64,000 bases of DNA. Source: Moringa oleifera. Lineage: Eukaryota; Streptophyta; Magnoliopsida; Brassicales; Moringaceae. The notes under the pieces were generated by a model. It searched no databases, had not been told where the DNA came from, and worked only from the letters and a program-made list of their open reading frames with translations. Each line of letters opens with the position of its first letter. Positions within the stretch are counted from its first letter, which is position 1. The stretch lies in contig JAJFZO010000609.1 of NCBI GenBank assembly GCA_021397835.1, forward strand, positions 684,501 through 748,500. The letters are read 5' to 3'. This document shows positions 49,843-62,330 of the stretch, in pieces. The translations under genes were made by a program, and so were the position numbers.

Positions 49843-52578
49843 AATTTCAAAAAATTAAATTTTTTCAATATTAAAAATATTTTTTAATCATATGTAAAAA
49901 TAATTCTTTAGACAAAAATTATTCAAATATGAGAGATGAACTATTTAAATAATTTTTATGTATTTCAATAATAAAAGTCTAATCATTTTTCACTAAAGTT
50001 TAATTTGAACAAAATTAATAAATAAAAATTTATTTGTATACGTTTTAAAAATTAAGATTTAATTAGAAAGAATATGTAAAATTTAAGATTTAAAATAATA
50101 TTTATCATAAATTCTTAAAAAATAATAATTTTTGTCAAAAAATTTATGTTATCATAAACAAATAAAAAATATATATATCTAGCAAAATAAAATTAACAAA
50201 AATGACATGAAAATTATTTTTAAAAAATACAAAACAAATGGCGCTTACATTTAGCACTAAAATTATATTCAATTACGATGATGTGATCCTTGAAAATACT
50301 TTACATATTTTGATAATCAATATTAAGCTGTCAAATTTTTTTATTAATTATCAATGTAATAATTAATCTAAAAAATATTGCAAATATTTTGATGATTGAT
50401 ACATTACTTAAATAAAATACTATATATTTTATTGATTAAATAAAAATATTTTTAGAAATTAAATATATTTTTAATTACATTTAATAAATCATTAAAATAC
50501 TTTTAAAATTTTGGATTACCAATAAATTTTCATCGAAAATACAATACAAATGAAGACTCTTTGATACGATACCTAAAAAATTAACTACTGATTTTTAACA
50601 AACCATATATATTCTTAGAAAGTTAAATACATTTTTCTTTTCCAAGTTTCTGAGCCTTGAAAATGAGATATGTTATTTTTTAATCACATACAACACTAAT
50701 TAACCACATGTAATTTACATAATTAAATATAGATAAGACTAATAAAAAAATAACAATTTATTTGAAGAATAACATTCATTTTTTTTTTCAACTCATCATA
50801 AGAATCATTGACAACAGATATATTTTCTTGGTTTTATTTAAAATATATTTTATTAAAATATAGATTTTAAATATTTAAAATCATACTTTAATTTTTTTCA
50901 TATAAAATTTTGATTCTTCGGTGCATACAATAAATGTTATAAAAGATTAGGTTATTTATAAGAAGTGAAAATCCTCCTTGATCTATGGACATGCACTGTC
51001 TTTTAATAAACAAGTAGTTTTGAAGTTGTGTAGTGCACAATATTGTTAATGGTAGATAAATTTATGAATAATAGTAATAGTAAGTTATTTTAAAATATAA
51101 TTTTATTAAATAAATTATTAAATTTAATCATAAAATTTAAAAGACATAAGACTACATAATGTAGTTTAGTAATTTGTTGAACATGTCTTCTATCTTCTAA
51201 ACAAAATTAAAATATATTAATTTTTATTATAATAATAAATATTTTTTAAAAAAATATATATAACTTGAAAATTAGTAAACATGAAAAGTTACTTTCCTAT
51301 GCTGGACAGTAATCAAAACAAATACTTATTAAATTCTCTGATTTTATAATTGTTGTCTCGAGGAACAGTTGGTCAAGTGGCTTCCTTGACCCGCTTTTTA
51401 TCTCACCTACTTCGTTACACATTCAATTACCGCTAACAAGGAGCCATGCTGCTGGATGGGGACGGGCATGGTCTACCTTGTCTTTCGTCTGCCCATCCCT
51501 TATTATTCTTGGCAGTGTTGTAAAAATCTGCCACGATTTACTTTTGGGTTTGGGCGCATCACGTGTAAGGACTGGCTTCCTCGGACCCTAGGGCATGCGG
51601 TTTCAGGATTTCGGTAGGCATGGGTACTTTGGGCCGAGCTTTTTATTAAGAAATTTCTTTTCAAATTAGCACTCCATCATCCTTTTATTGTAAATTTTTT
51701 TTAAATAATTTATCTTTTTTTGATACTTAAATATATAGTGAAAACTAAAATATCTTTATAAAAAATAATAATATCCTCGAAATTAAGTGAACTTAAAAAT
51801 TAATTATAGTGCATTGTCTGAAATTTTTTTTTTTGGATCTCTCTCTCCTCAATCGCGGTCTCTCTTTGATCTATTTCTCTCTTCGCCCTTTTTTTTTTGC
51901 TCTTTTCTCTTTGAATTTGTAGAAAAAAGAAGAATCGAAGGCAGTTATTAACATATTGATATTTTATGACTGGTTTTCTTGCACAAAGAAGGGAGCTTGT
52001 ATTTTGTATAGTATATTTCTCTTCAAAATCAGAAAGAAAATGCTTGAATAGGCCAAGTGGGTGGCACACATACTTTTAAACAATAATGTAACTTGAAACT
52101 GTAAAGCTTTCATTTGTTATAGAGTAAATTGTGACCAATGTAGCATGAAAGGTGAAGTTTTCATTTGCTTCAACGTAAATCATGACATATAGTAGATTTC
52201 GTAATCCAACACTGATGAAGAAAAATGACAATGTTGCATTTTATTAAAATCCAATCATGTAAGAATGTGAAATCGTATAATGTTAGAATGTGAAATCGTA
52301 TCTTAATCAGAAAAATCATAACCTCATAACATAAATCGTAACTTCATTATGAAAATCGCTAACTTAGAAAATTATGATCTATGGTATATTTCGGAACTTA
52401 AAACTGAATAATGTTGAATATTATTTAAATCGTACTATGTTAGAATGATAAAGTGTATTCTAATCAGTCGTGACATTATTATTTTGGTATCTGAATCATA
52501 ACATGTTTATTAAACAGTATTTAATCTTTTGTAAAACTATTTTTTTCTCTATAATAGCTAATTCCTCTTTATTAGTAT
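49843..52578. other. AT-rich intergenic DNA with a GC-richer island
   Basis: Mostly A/T runs. The exception is about 51356-51640, with balanced composition, words such as gcatcacgtgtaagg (contains CACGTG) and ggaccctagggcatgcgg, and no long open frame. From about 51835 to 51905 a CT-rich stretch like a plant 5' leader appears, and from 52200 on ATCGTA-type words of the following transposon begin. Confidence 0.5.
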
Positions 52579-54708
52579 TTGAAATGTTTTTGTTCTCATC
52601 GCAGAATGCAGATCATTGTCACTTGGAACGGTGAGTTGCTTGAGTCAAGAGAGAGTTTTGAGTATACTAGTAGAGCTATCAGAACCAAGGAGTATGTTGC
52701 TCAGAGGGGTTTTACGTATATACAGTTATTGAATTTGGTTAAATCTTACATGGATATTGATTTTTCTAAGACTGATATTACACTACACACCATAGTAAGA
52801 TTTGAAAAAGCTGTTGTCAAAATTAAGTTAGTGAATGACGATGATGTTGAATTTATGTTGTATGATGACAACATGATTTTTCGTGTAATTGTTGATTTGG
52901 TGGAGCAAAATTTTGTTAAGAATAAACAAAGTATACATGATGATGGAATTGTAGGATGAATTAATTTTTTTAATTCTTATACCTGGAGCAATCCAACTAT
53001 TAAAAGTGAAAATTTTGGCACAAAACCATTCATCCATAGTATGAATCCCCATGATACTCAGCATACTGATAAGATCAACTCGGATGGGCCGATGAATTAT
53101 GATGCTGGGTGTGAATATCCAATTCAAAAAACTTAAACCTACTAGTGAAGATCAATATAGTAAAGCTTGAAAGGCTAAAGAGCATGTATTATCTCTTACA
53201 TACGGTGATCCAGTTTACCAACAATTACTATCAATTGTCACATGTTGCAAACAGTTAATCTGGAAACTAGGGCTCATATATGCATAAAAAAAGGGAGTAA
53301 TCAATTTAAGTTTTTTTTTTTGTTGCTCTTGGTCCATTCTTAAGGAGGTTTCATTCAGTAATTCGACCAGTCATTGATATCGATGCTACTCATTTGAAAG
53401 AAAGGTTTCATGGTGTAATATTTGTAACGGCATGTAAAGATAAAAATGAACAGATATATCCACTAGCATTTGGTTATAGTGACTTGGAGAATTATGAAGC
53501 ATGGGAGTGGTTTTTAGGGTAGCTAAAATAAGCAATTGGTACGGTGAAGGACTTAGTTATTATATCAAATCGTCATGCTAGAATTGCAATGACCACCACA
53601 AAGGTCTTTCTCGATTCTTATCATGGATTATGTTCTTAGCATATAGCCCAGAACATAAAAAATAAATTCAAAAAGGAAGATGTGTCTAAGATTTTTTATA
53701 ATGTGGCTAAGGTATATAAAGAATCTGAATTTAATAAATTGATGACTGAATTACAAGCTAATCACCTTAAAACTTTCGCATATATTATGAAGAAAGATCT
53801 TAGAAAATGGTCACGTGTGTATTGCCCTCGAAAACGATACCAACTTATGACAACCAACATTACTGAGAGCTTGAATTCATGTCTTCGATTTGCTCGTGAG
53901 TTACCTATTATGGCTTTATTAGAATTCATTAGAGATATGATACAACATTGGTTTTATGATTGACGCGAGAAAGCCAAAGCTTGGAGGTTACACTTAACGA
54001 AATAGGTCCATTCATTGATGACCAAAAGACAAAAAATTTCATTGCAAATGACAGCTCTCAATGTTGACTGAAATATATTTCTAGTTAAGGACAAGGGTAA
54101 AAAGGTGATTGTTAACCTCATAAAACGTACTTACACTTGTAGGGAGTTTTAAGCTGATCTTTTGCCTTGTGCGCATGCATTAGCAGCTTTTAGGTAACAT
54201 TGTCTATTTTGCTGCTAATACCTTTATTTTTTATGGGTTTTTGTTGCTGTAACTTCACTAATTTTTATTGTTCATAGGGAAAGTAACGTTGATTTCATAA
54301 CTTTTTGCTCTGATTATTATAAACATGAGTACCTACTGACAGCATATACTGAGTTGATTTATCCGGTTAGTGATAAGTCTGATTGAAATGTTCCTGAAAA
54401 AGTCAAAAGGGTTGTGATTTTACCACCTAATAATGGGAAGCCAGCAGGTCTTCCAAGGAAGTAACGAATACCATTAGGGGGGAGAGGACACATCAAAAGA
54501 GGTGCTCTAAGTGCGGCCAATATGGATACAATAGGTTGAGGTGTCCAAATCCGCACTATTATGATGGTGGAAGCCACTCTCAATCCTCATATGTGCCTAA
54601 TCAATTTCATCATAAAAGTTGTAATTGTAGTGGAGTCAAACACAATTCACTAACTTGTCAAATACCTCCCATTTCAGCTTTAGTAGATGATGATGCCATT
54701 GATCTTTG
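52579..54708 (+). pseudogene. Mutator (mudrA-type) transposase pseudogene
   Basis: The N-terminal MuDR-like part starts MQIIVTWNGELLESRESF at 52606, after a cgcag that resembles a splice acceptor. The MULE transposase domain follows at about 53350-53960: RPVIDIDATHLKERFHGV, YPLAFGYSDLENYEAWEWF, then LVIISNRH where the usual catalytic Asp is Asn, and MTTNITESLNSCLRFAREL. A SWIM-type zinc finger trace (CREF...LPCAHALAAF) is near 54140-54190, and a CCHC knuckle (CSKCGQYGYNRLRCPNP) is near 54510. Stops at about 52957, 53520 and 53960 and frame changes show that it is dead. Confidence 0.85.
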
Positions 54709-54802
54709 ATTTCATTTTTGGTTTAATTTTTCTATCTTTATGGGATTTTTTGATTGTTCTGTGTAGACTTGGATAACTATAACCAATGCAGGGGTACTTT
54801 GG

Positions 54803-54873
54803 ATGAAATCGTAACTTGTTCTCAAATTCGTATAATAATAAATGAAATCGTAACTTGTTCTCAAATTCGTATA
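54803..54873 (+). repeat. Two-unit 32-bp direct repeat
   Basis: The word atgaaatcgtaacttgttct with its following cAAATTCGTATA occurs at 54803-54834 and 54842-54873, period 39, just past the transposase. It contains the ATCGTA word repeated elsewhere in the element. Confidence 0.85.
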
Positions 54874-55607
54874 CTAATTTTGTCACTTAAATTTTTTAAT
54901 ATAATTTCATTACTTGTATTGAAAAAGATTTCAATGAATAGAAATTTCATTAAGTAGTAATTAATAAAAACCGTGCAAAGATTAGACTGAAATCGAAACC
55001 CATTTCTAATTCGTACCAAATAAACATCAAAATAAATTTGCAGACAGAACAACAATATTAATTTTTGCTTTGATAAATAAATAAATTGTCATGTATATAT
55101 TTCTATATATAAAATACAAACACTAATAATAATAAAAAGTCATTTCTTATCAATCTCGCTTGAGTTAGCAAATATATATATAGTCATATGCCATCGGATG
55201 TTTGCCATATCGACTGTAATTACCTCTACAAGAAAAAAATCATAGTTAAAAATATAAAAATTGACAAAACTCGTTAATTCAAAAGAAAACTATTATGATA
55301 AATCAAACATAAAATTAAATCACTCACTATTTTTTCTGTTGGGGAACTTATGTCTTAGGATGCAATGTGCACGATAGTGGTAATGAAGGGATCTCTACAG
55401 TTGGTTTCTTCAAAAAATAGCATTCGTTTGCCATATAACTAGTAAGCATAAATCTAAAGCAATTTTGTTGACCGATTCACACCACATTTGGTATTTCTTG
55501 ACGAAATAAATATAAATCCATAACGTTTATTTCTTTAGATTTATGATAACTACTAGCCAATGAGACCCATCAATATGGCATGGAACTAATAGCTACACAA
55601 CACAAAA

Positions 55608-55608
<1 letters not shown>

Positions 55609-55643
<35 letters not shown>
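55609..55643. repeat. (TA)n microsatellite
   Basis: A perfect TA dinucleotide run of about 35 bp inside the Ulp1-like pseudogene region. Confidence 0.95.
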
Positions 55644-55647
<4 letters not shown>

Positions 55648-56054
55648 TACGAAATGTAGTTAACGATAGTTTTCATGATTTCCAGGAGTAAGGTAATGAA
55701 AGAGAATCACCTTATTGACAGTATGCCAAGGTGGGCACCCATCGCAATATTTTTCACGCACACGATCTAGAAGTCTATCCTCCCAATTGTATGCTTCGTA
55801 ATTTGAATGTGAAAGAGGATAATCAGCATCCGGATTATTTTAATAATCACGATAAATATAATAAAAGGCAGTCTACAAATTTATATTTATTATGTCAAGA
55901 GAATATATTAACATAAAGCAAATTAGCAAACATATATAACTAAAATTGATAAACTTACATAAAGCAATGGGTCACAAATACAAACATCCTGTGAATATAC
56001 ATTAGGAAACTCCTTTTACCTTTTGTGAAACAGACTTAAGTATGCATCAATGTG

Positions 56055-56285
56055 TTGAAAAATCAATGAATAGTGTATTAGGTTACGATTTAAGTAATCA
56101 AGATACGATTTACAAGTTACAATTTCAAGACTAAGTTACGATACATGATTTCAAGATACATTAGGGCATGATTTCAAGTCATAATTTCAAAATTAAGACA
56201 CGATTGTTGACATCAACATACGATTATATAAATCAATAAACGATTTGTTGAATCAAATACGAAATTAGATTATGAATTTAAAACT
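56055..56285. repeat. Cluster of ACGATTT words
   Basis: Within 230 bp the word (t)acgattt or a one-base variant occurs about a dozen times in both A/T contexts (ttacgattt, atacgattt, acacgattg, tacgattat). Spacing is irregular, 15-25 bp. Similar clusters lie at 52250-52450 and 59130-59410. Confidence 0.7.
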
Positions 56286-57689
56286 TTATTCACAAATCAA
56301 GGAGTGTAGCTATGATTTAATGAAAAAAAAGGTAATATAGGATCAACTTACTGAGTCGTTAATTCACGCATTATTTTTCTCAAGATTATGAAACCAATCC
56401 GTACTGACACTGTGGTCAATACCTACATTGCCGCTGTATAAAATTACTAAGTTAGAAAGAAAAGTATGCAATACGCTAAAATATAAGTTATGAATATGAA
56501 AGACTGCTTACTATGAGGTCCCCTCCATGAATATATTGTATTCAGCGATGATTGAGCTTGATATCTCCATTTTGGTATTAACAAGGTAGGAAGACTTAAC
56601 AAGTGATGTCCTAGTAGTAGGGTCAACATATGGGTTGCACAATTGTCCGGATCGTTTACGGGTCCTAACAACCGACAACGCATCGTCGACAGCCTCAGTT
56701 AATCCTGCATGTTCGTCACCATCTTGATTAATAGCCTCATTTTCATCATCATCATTGTCTTTCTCTTCTTCTTCCTCTATTGAGTCCTCCTCAAACTCAT
56801 CACTAGAGTCCTCACACTTATCGCTAGAGTCGTCAGACTCAGTAGACTCCTCTAAAACAACACGGTGTGATGTGGAGCCAGCATCAACACCCTAAAAAAG
56901 ATGTATTGAAAATCATATTAGGTTATGATTGTAGAATAAAGACATGGAATTAATTAATCACAGACTTTATAAAAAAAATCATAAAGAAAAGTTACCTTAG
57001 GAACATAGTTTTGAATTACGAGCTGGATGGATTTGAGGACACTCATTTACTTCATATGACGCCCATCATTAAGGAAATCCATGAGGTTTACCTTTGCCTA
57101 TATGAGAGTTAATTTCACCTTTATAGCATCTAGGCGACGGTACACCTCTAGATCCCCTTAAGTTACCTCATTTCTATGATAAGTCTCCCTATCCCTCTCT
57201 CTGTCCCTTTCCTTCTTCTCCCTATCCTCCCTATCACTTTCCTCATTCTCCCTCTCCTTTTTCACCTTTTCCTCCATTTCTCTCTGCTCTCTCCCCCTAT
57301 ACTCTTTCATGATAATTGCATCTCTTGATCACTTAATAATTGTAAACCCCACTCGTTGCTATTGTAAAGAAGGATTCATTGAGTAAAATAATTAGATGTC
57401 GATAACTGAGATACATTACAAAGTAAAAATTGATATTAGAATAACAAACCTTATATGTTTTTGAAAAAAATGCTGGTAATTTTGTAGACTTGTATTGAGT
57501 GGGGACCTTAACTGTCTCGTTGATATATTTATCTGAACTCTTTGAACTTACAGCAGTAATAGCAGCCACACTGGAGATTTTGGTTGCAAAGGCAGCACAG
57601 TCTCTTCAATACCAACATAATATGGGGTATGCCGCTCAGCATGATTCGGCCTTATCTGAATTCACAAAATTAAGGCTGAACTCAGTAAA

Positions 57690-58080
57690 TGAAGATACAA
57701 AATTAAGAAAAAAAAGTTATGAAAATCACATAAATTAAGATACAAAATCACACAAATGAAGATACGAAACTGAGAAAAAAAATACAAAATCACATAAACA
57801 AAAATATAAAACTAAAAAAAAAGATATGAAATCATACAAATGAAGATACAAAACTAAGAAAAAAGATACGAAATCACATAAATGAAAATACAAAATTGAG
57901 AAAGAAGATAAGAATTAAGAAAAGACATACGAATTATGAAAGAAGATATGAAATTACACAAAGAAAATACAAAACTAAGAAAAAAGATACGAATTAAGAA
58001 AGAAGATACGAAATCACACTAATTAATATACAAAATAAAGGAAAGAAATGCCAAATGAATATACGAAACTAAGAACAAAA
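57690..58080. repeat. Imperfect tandem array around aagatacgaaatcac
   Basis: Repeated units alternate aagatacgaaatcacataaatg and aagatacaaaactaagaaaa, giving a compound period of about 43 bp over nearly 400 bp. It shares the ACGAAAT/ATTTCGT word with the rest of the element and has no coding potential. Confidence 0.75.
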
Positions 58081-59119
58081 TCATAGGGCACATATTGGAA
58101 CTTACCCTATTTGTGAATATCTTCATGTAATCTCCATTGTGAGGCCGCCGATGGAACCTTTATCAGCAAATTTGAGGCAAGGGCAAGTTAGAACTTGACA
58201 ACTTAATACCATGCACATTGGTAGCAGGTATTACCTCGAATGCAAAAATCTGGAAAAAGAAAAACCAATTTTTGTTTCACTAATTTAGACTAAAGCAATC
58301 TAGTACCATGCACCAGTTTTATTTCATAAATCACAAATAATGAAAATAATTAAATAACATAAAAATTAAAACGTATTACATGCAATGCCCATATGAAACC
58401 ATATGCATTATAACTTAAACCATCACCTTCCATTGCTCGATTTGTAACAGCCTTCTTAAAGCGCAACATGGAGTTGTAGTACACCCATGTGCCCCATGAA
58501 AAGTTTTTGAATGCTTCCAAATTATCAACAAGATGAAATTACCATGTGGGGATCTGTTGTCGCTCGTTATGCCTTTGATGACGCCATTTATCTGGTATAA
58601 TAGTGTCGACTTCACTTTATCATCAGGATCCTCAAACTCTCCTTGTAGCAACCTTGTCTTAACTTTATTACCGCTGACTTTGTCCTTACTCCCAAAGTAT
58701 TTAACAAGTATGCCAGATGAATTAGCTTCAATATTTTTCATGTCTGGTAGTTCTCCAAATTTCAACTCGGTGATTAGATTGAATTTTACCTTACTGAAAT
58801 AGACTTCATTCTCACCAAGTCTAAATCATATCTCATCCTCATGGTTTTGCTGAATCTCTCGAAGTAGCAAGTTGTGGACAATGATCCTAGAGAAGTTGAA
58901 ATCATTGTGTACATCTAGGAAATGCCCAAAACAAGTGTTAATAAACTTTTCCTTCTCTAAGGCCTTGAAAATTTTTCTCAGAGTTGGAATGACATCATTG
59001 TCATTGTGTTTCAATAATTTTTTAGTCTTCCAAGACTCTTTAGAGGTGACATATGGCCTGAAAATAGCTTCAGTAATAGTCATATGCACATTGACCTAAA
59101 AAAAAAAAAAATTAAGTAG

Positions 59120-59410
59120 CGAAGTAAGAGATACTGAAATCAGGTTACGAATTCATACACAATATGATTTTTCAATATAATTTGGTTACGAATTCATACA
59201 CAAGATACGATTTCAGTATAATTTAGTTACGATTCATAAACATAATATGATTTTAGTATAATTTGGTTACGATTCACTCAATCAGGATATGATTGTACAA
59301 TTTACGAAATGATTTGGTCAAAACAGTACATAATTTTGAAGTACGATTTGTAGGTACGATTTTCTCAAATATAACACGATTTCATAACATTATATGATTT
59401 TTTGACACAA
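59120..59410. repeat. Cluster of ACGATTT/ACGAATTC words
   Basis: About ten copies of ttacgattc, atacgattt, tatgattt and related words with interspersed cataaacataa spacers, directly upstream (on the minus strand) of the start of the DUF1985-like frame. Confidence 0.7.
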
Positions 59411-59850
59411 ACTAACAACAAAAATCCAAAGAAAAGTGCTCAAAAACATATATTCAAGCTTTCAAAACTATAAGGTTAACTCGAAGAGACAAAAAAAAGA
59501 CAATGAATCATCTGATCAAATAAGTAAGAAAATCCTAAATTTGAGCATAATGTACCTTTTAAAATCATACTTTCATTGATTTTTTTCATTTTTTATTAGC
59601 TTTTAAATTCTTTTTGAGCGTTGGTGTGCAACAGAAACTAAGATATCAAGAGACACTAATTGAATAGGGATGAAAAGAAATGGTGGAGAGAGGAAAAAAG
59701 AGACGTTTGAGAGGTTTGACTTCTCATTTTTCTATACAAGGGCAAATAAGTAATTGTACAATATTCATTAAGGGTAATTGGTCCAAAAACCTTAAAAAGT
59801 GCTAAAAAAACATGCATTATTAATATTGGTTACTTACGTAACTGCATATA

Positions 59851-62330
59851 TACAGATACCTAAAAACACTTGTTCCTTTTTTATTAGGCTTTTGTAAATA
59901 TGGTTCCTCTACCTAACATCTTCCCCTTCCCTTTCAAAGGATTGTGGAGCCTGTAGGCTTGCATAATCCATGGTGGAGTTGTTTTGTCATATAGGAATCT
60001 TTGAAGTAGCAAGGAATGTTGTGACAACCGAGAAACTAGACTCCGATAGCTTGGGGCGACAGAGTTTAGTGCCTCTTAAAGTAATCAGGAAGCTGTATAA
60101 CGATCGGGGGATGGAACTTGTGATAGCTTTAGTGACAAAGTCCATGAACTTGCATTTTCTAGCATAGGGGAGCAGTGCACGTCTTGAGAGGCTTGACATT
60201 CTTGTCTTAGCATGTGTTACTGAATATTTCAATGATCATGGACTTATTGTTGAAAGCTTGCATTATGTGAATGTTCTTTAATTTATCATGATATTATGAA
60301 AAAAATGAAAATCAAGGAAAGAATCCACATGCCCTAGAAATTGGGTATATGCTGATTAAAACCTAATAGAAGGAAGGTTAAAATGGTAAAAAAAATATGA
60401 TCGTTACAATTGTAATAGAAATTGGGCAAGTGATAGGTGGTATCTTCAAATCCTTTCCACCCTTGTGACGGGTGGAATCTTTATACACCTTCCATATTAA
60501 TGTCAATTTTACTATTGAGGCAACAATTATCTTTTTAAACATATATGAGAAAGAGTTTCATAACAATATTTTACTATCCTTCATCTTTCGATTGAAATCA
60601 AAATCTATGATTTTTAGAGGCAAATCTGAATTTAGTTCTTGAATTATCTGTTCAAAAGCAATCATGATGTAAACACGAAGTCGGAGTGAATCTCTTATTA
60701 GCTCAACAAGAAAATCTGTGAATTGCTCAACCCCTAGGAAGAAGAAGACAAAAAGTTGGCTCTTTGACCCAAGAACCAATGATTATCAAATCTGGGGATT
60801 CTATTCACCTAGGTGCAGAAGTTCTAACTAGGTTGGCTATTGATACTGATGTTTCACCCTCTCAACAAAACAAATCGAGTCTTGTTGCCTATTATACATC
60901 GTCTTTCTCTTTTAAAACTGAGATAGATCCTACTAGGTTTCCCTCAAAACCTTTTTAATTAGAAGATAATGAGCTAACAAAATCCAATGCTCCAGTTGAA
61001 AACACCTGTTGGTACACCGATAGTTTCAACACTAGTCCCTGGTGAACCAATGCCTTCACCTCTGAGATCATCAACACTTGTTGCATAACGTCCATCAAGT
61101 GGTCGTCCTCAACTCAAAAATGATGGTATAAGAAGGTAAAAGAAAATAGATGCTGATGAGAACAAAGATGCAAATTCTATTTATGAAGAGAATACAACCC
61201 CAGTGGCAACAGAGCATTTTCTAGAAATAAACAGTGATGAAGCATAAATCATGCATAACATTTAGCGCGAGGTTCAGCGAAATCCAAGATATGTTGTTTC
61301 TAAAACCTACTCTTTTAAATTTTATACTACTAAAAACATAAAGTTATTCAAAAAATACTCTATGCATCAATTCATTTATGAGAGATTCATATATGTTTAA
61401 GGCTTAAGAGAAGCTGGTCCAATAAGATTACAAAAAATCATAGGGTTCATTTAGGTCAGTTTCGAAGGCCAAATCACTTAATGCTAATGTAGTTTTATGA
61501 GCTTTATTTAAATTTGAATTGTGAAATAGGTGATGAAATGCCTTAAAATTGCATTAAGTTTATGTGAGAAAACATATATATGAATTCTCACCCATTGTTT
61601 TAAATAGCTTTTTAGGATGCTTTTAGCCCAAGCATCTGTTGGTGTCAATTTGCTTCATATTTATGAAACCTGCATAGGTCATATAAGGGTTAAGTGGCCA
61701 AAATCTAATGTGTAATTCATTTAAGTTTAATAACTGGATGCTTAGTAAGCATCATTAAAAAAGGCATAAGAATCTTACTGTGTTTTTGTCCAGAACAAGT
61801 TGTGGATTGGGTTACAACCTTGGACAACACATCTCATAATGCATGTTAAGTCAAATGCCACTAACCTGATAGTGCCTTTCTCTTCACGATAAACCAAGTA
61901 CTGCTTCAGCAACATGTTGTCCTTGTTGGGAAAGAGAAGTTGATAGCTCCATGGATCTTGAAAGTGTCTGAAAAGTATGCTAAAGGAAGCCATGTCAATG
62001 ACACAGTCCTAAATCCACCTTTAGATATTGAAGTTGTTCCACTGATTGCATCATCTATTGCCACGTCAAGTGCAACACGCCCTGCAATAAGTTTTTTCAG
62101 AATTTACAACTATTTGCAAGCAAAAGGAAAGTAGGCAAGCAAAAAAGGACATTTTTGCGAGAGTTTAAGACCAAGGAAATGAAGCTGCTTTAGATGATCC
62201 AAGCATACATTATTCCATATCAATCCAGCCCCATAGTCTTTGAAGGCGTTGGCTTTTTTTTTTTTTTTTTGCCAAATCAAGGGGAAGAAATGAAGTAAGA
62301 ATTAAGGGGGAGGAAATTTTTGAATGGAAA
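59851..62330. other. Unrecognised coding-like traces
   Basis: Several plus-strand open stretches have protein-like composition: 59970-60167 (SLGRQSLVPLKVIRKLYNDR), 60764-60958 (KSGDSIHLGAEVLTRLAID) and 61940-62134 (VPLIASSIATSSATRPAISF). A T18 run at about 62257-62274 is followed by gccaaatcaaggggaagaaa and aattaagggggaggaaa, resembling the purine-rich 3' region of some copia-type retrotransposons. No polymerase or integrase motif is present. The stretch is probably a decayed retroelement, but I cannot name the family. Confidence 0.3.

Larger units (their letters stand above)
55330..59089 (-). pseudogene. DUF1985/Ulp1-like protease pseudogene
   Basis: Minus strand, several exon-like pieces. 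From 59089: MHMTITEAIFRPYVTS, then CFGHFLDVHNDFNFSRIIVH with LLLREI (DUF1985 start), an in-frame TGA at about 58826, and further DUF1985 text to 58415 ending in an exon with AMEGDGLSYNAYG-like frame. An acidic, Asp/Glu-rich region is at about 56690-56860, followed by TSLVKSSYLVNTKMEISSSI. The C-terminal part resembles a C48 (Ulp1) cysteine protease: REKYCDGCPPWHTVNKV near 55730 and IDGSHWLVVIINLKK near 55540-55570, holding the catalytic His (GSHW 55556-55567). The catalytic Cys region is not clear. SUMO-protease-like genes of this kind are cargo of Mutator-like elements. Stops and frameshifts indicate decay. Confidence 0.65.
51800..59850. mobile_element. Mutator-like element with Ulp1-type cargo gene
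   Basis: A plus-strand mudrA-type transposase remnant (52579-54708) and a minus-strand DUF1985/Ulp1-like pseudogene (55330-59089) lie tail to tail. This pairing is known from Mutator-like elements carrying a ULP-like gene (the Kaonashi/KI type in dicots). Non-coding parts share ACGATTT-like words throughout, supporting a single unit. I found no convincing terminal inverted repeats, so the borders given are rough. Both genes are broken. Confidence 0.7.

Noticed and set aside
51356..51640. tRNA gene in the GC-richer island
   Set aside because: No A and B box pair or acceptor-stem pairing could be found.
57690..58080. CRISPR-like array
   Set aside because: Units are imperfect and contiguous with no unique spacers, and the window is plant nuclear DNA.
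51800..59850. Terminal inverted repeats of the Mutator-like element
   Set aside because: CT-rich DNA at 51835-51905 and GA-rich DNA at 59690-59730 look complementary in composition, but no base-by-base alignment of useful length could be made.
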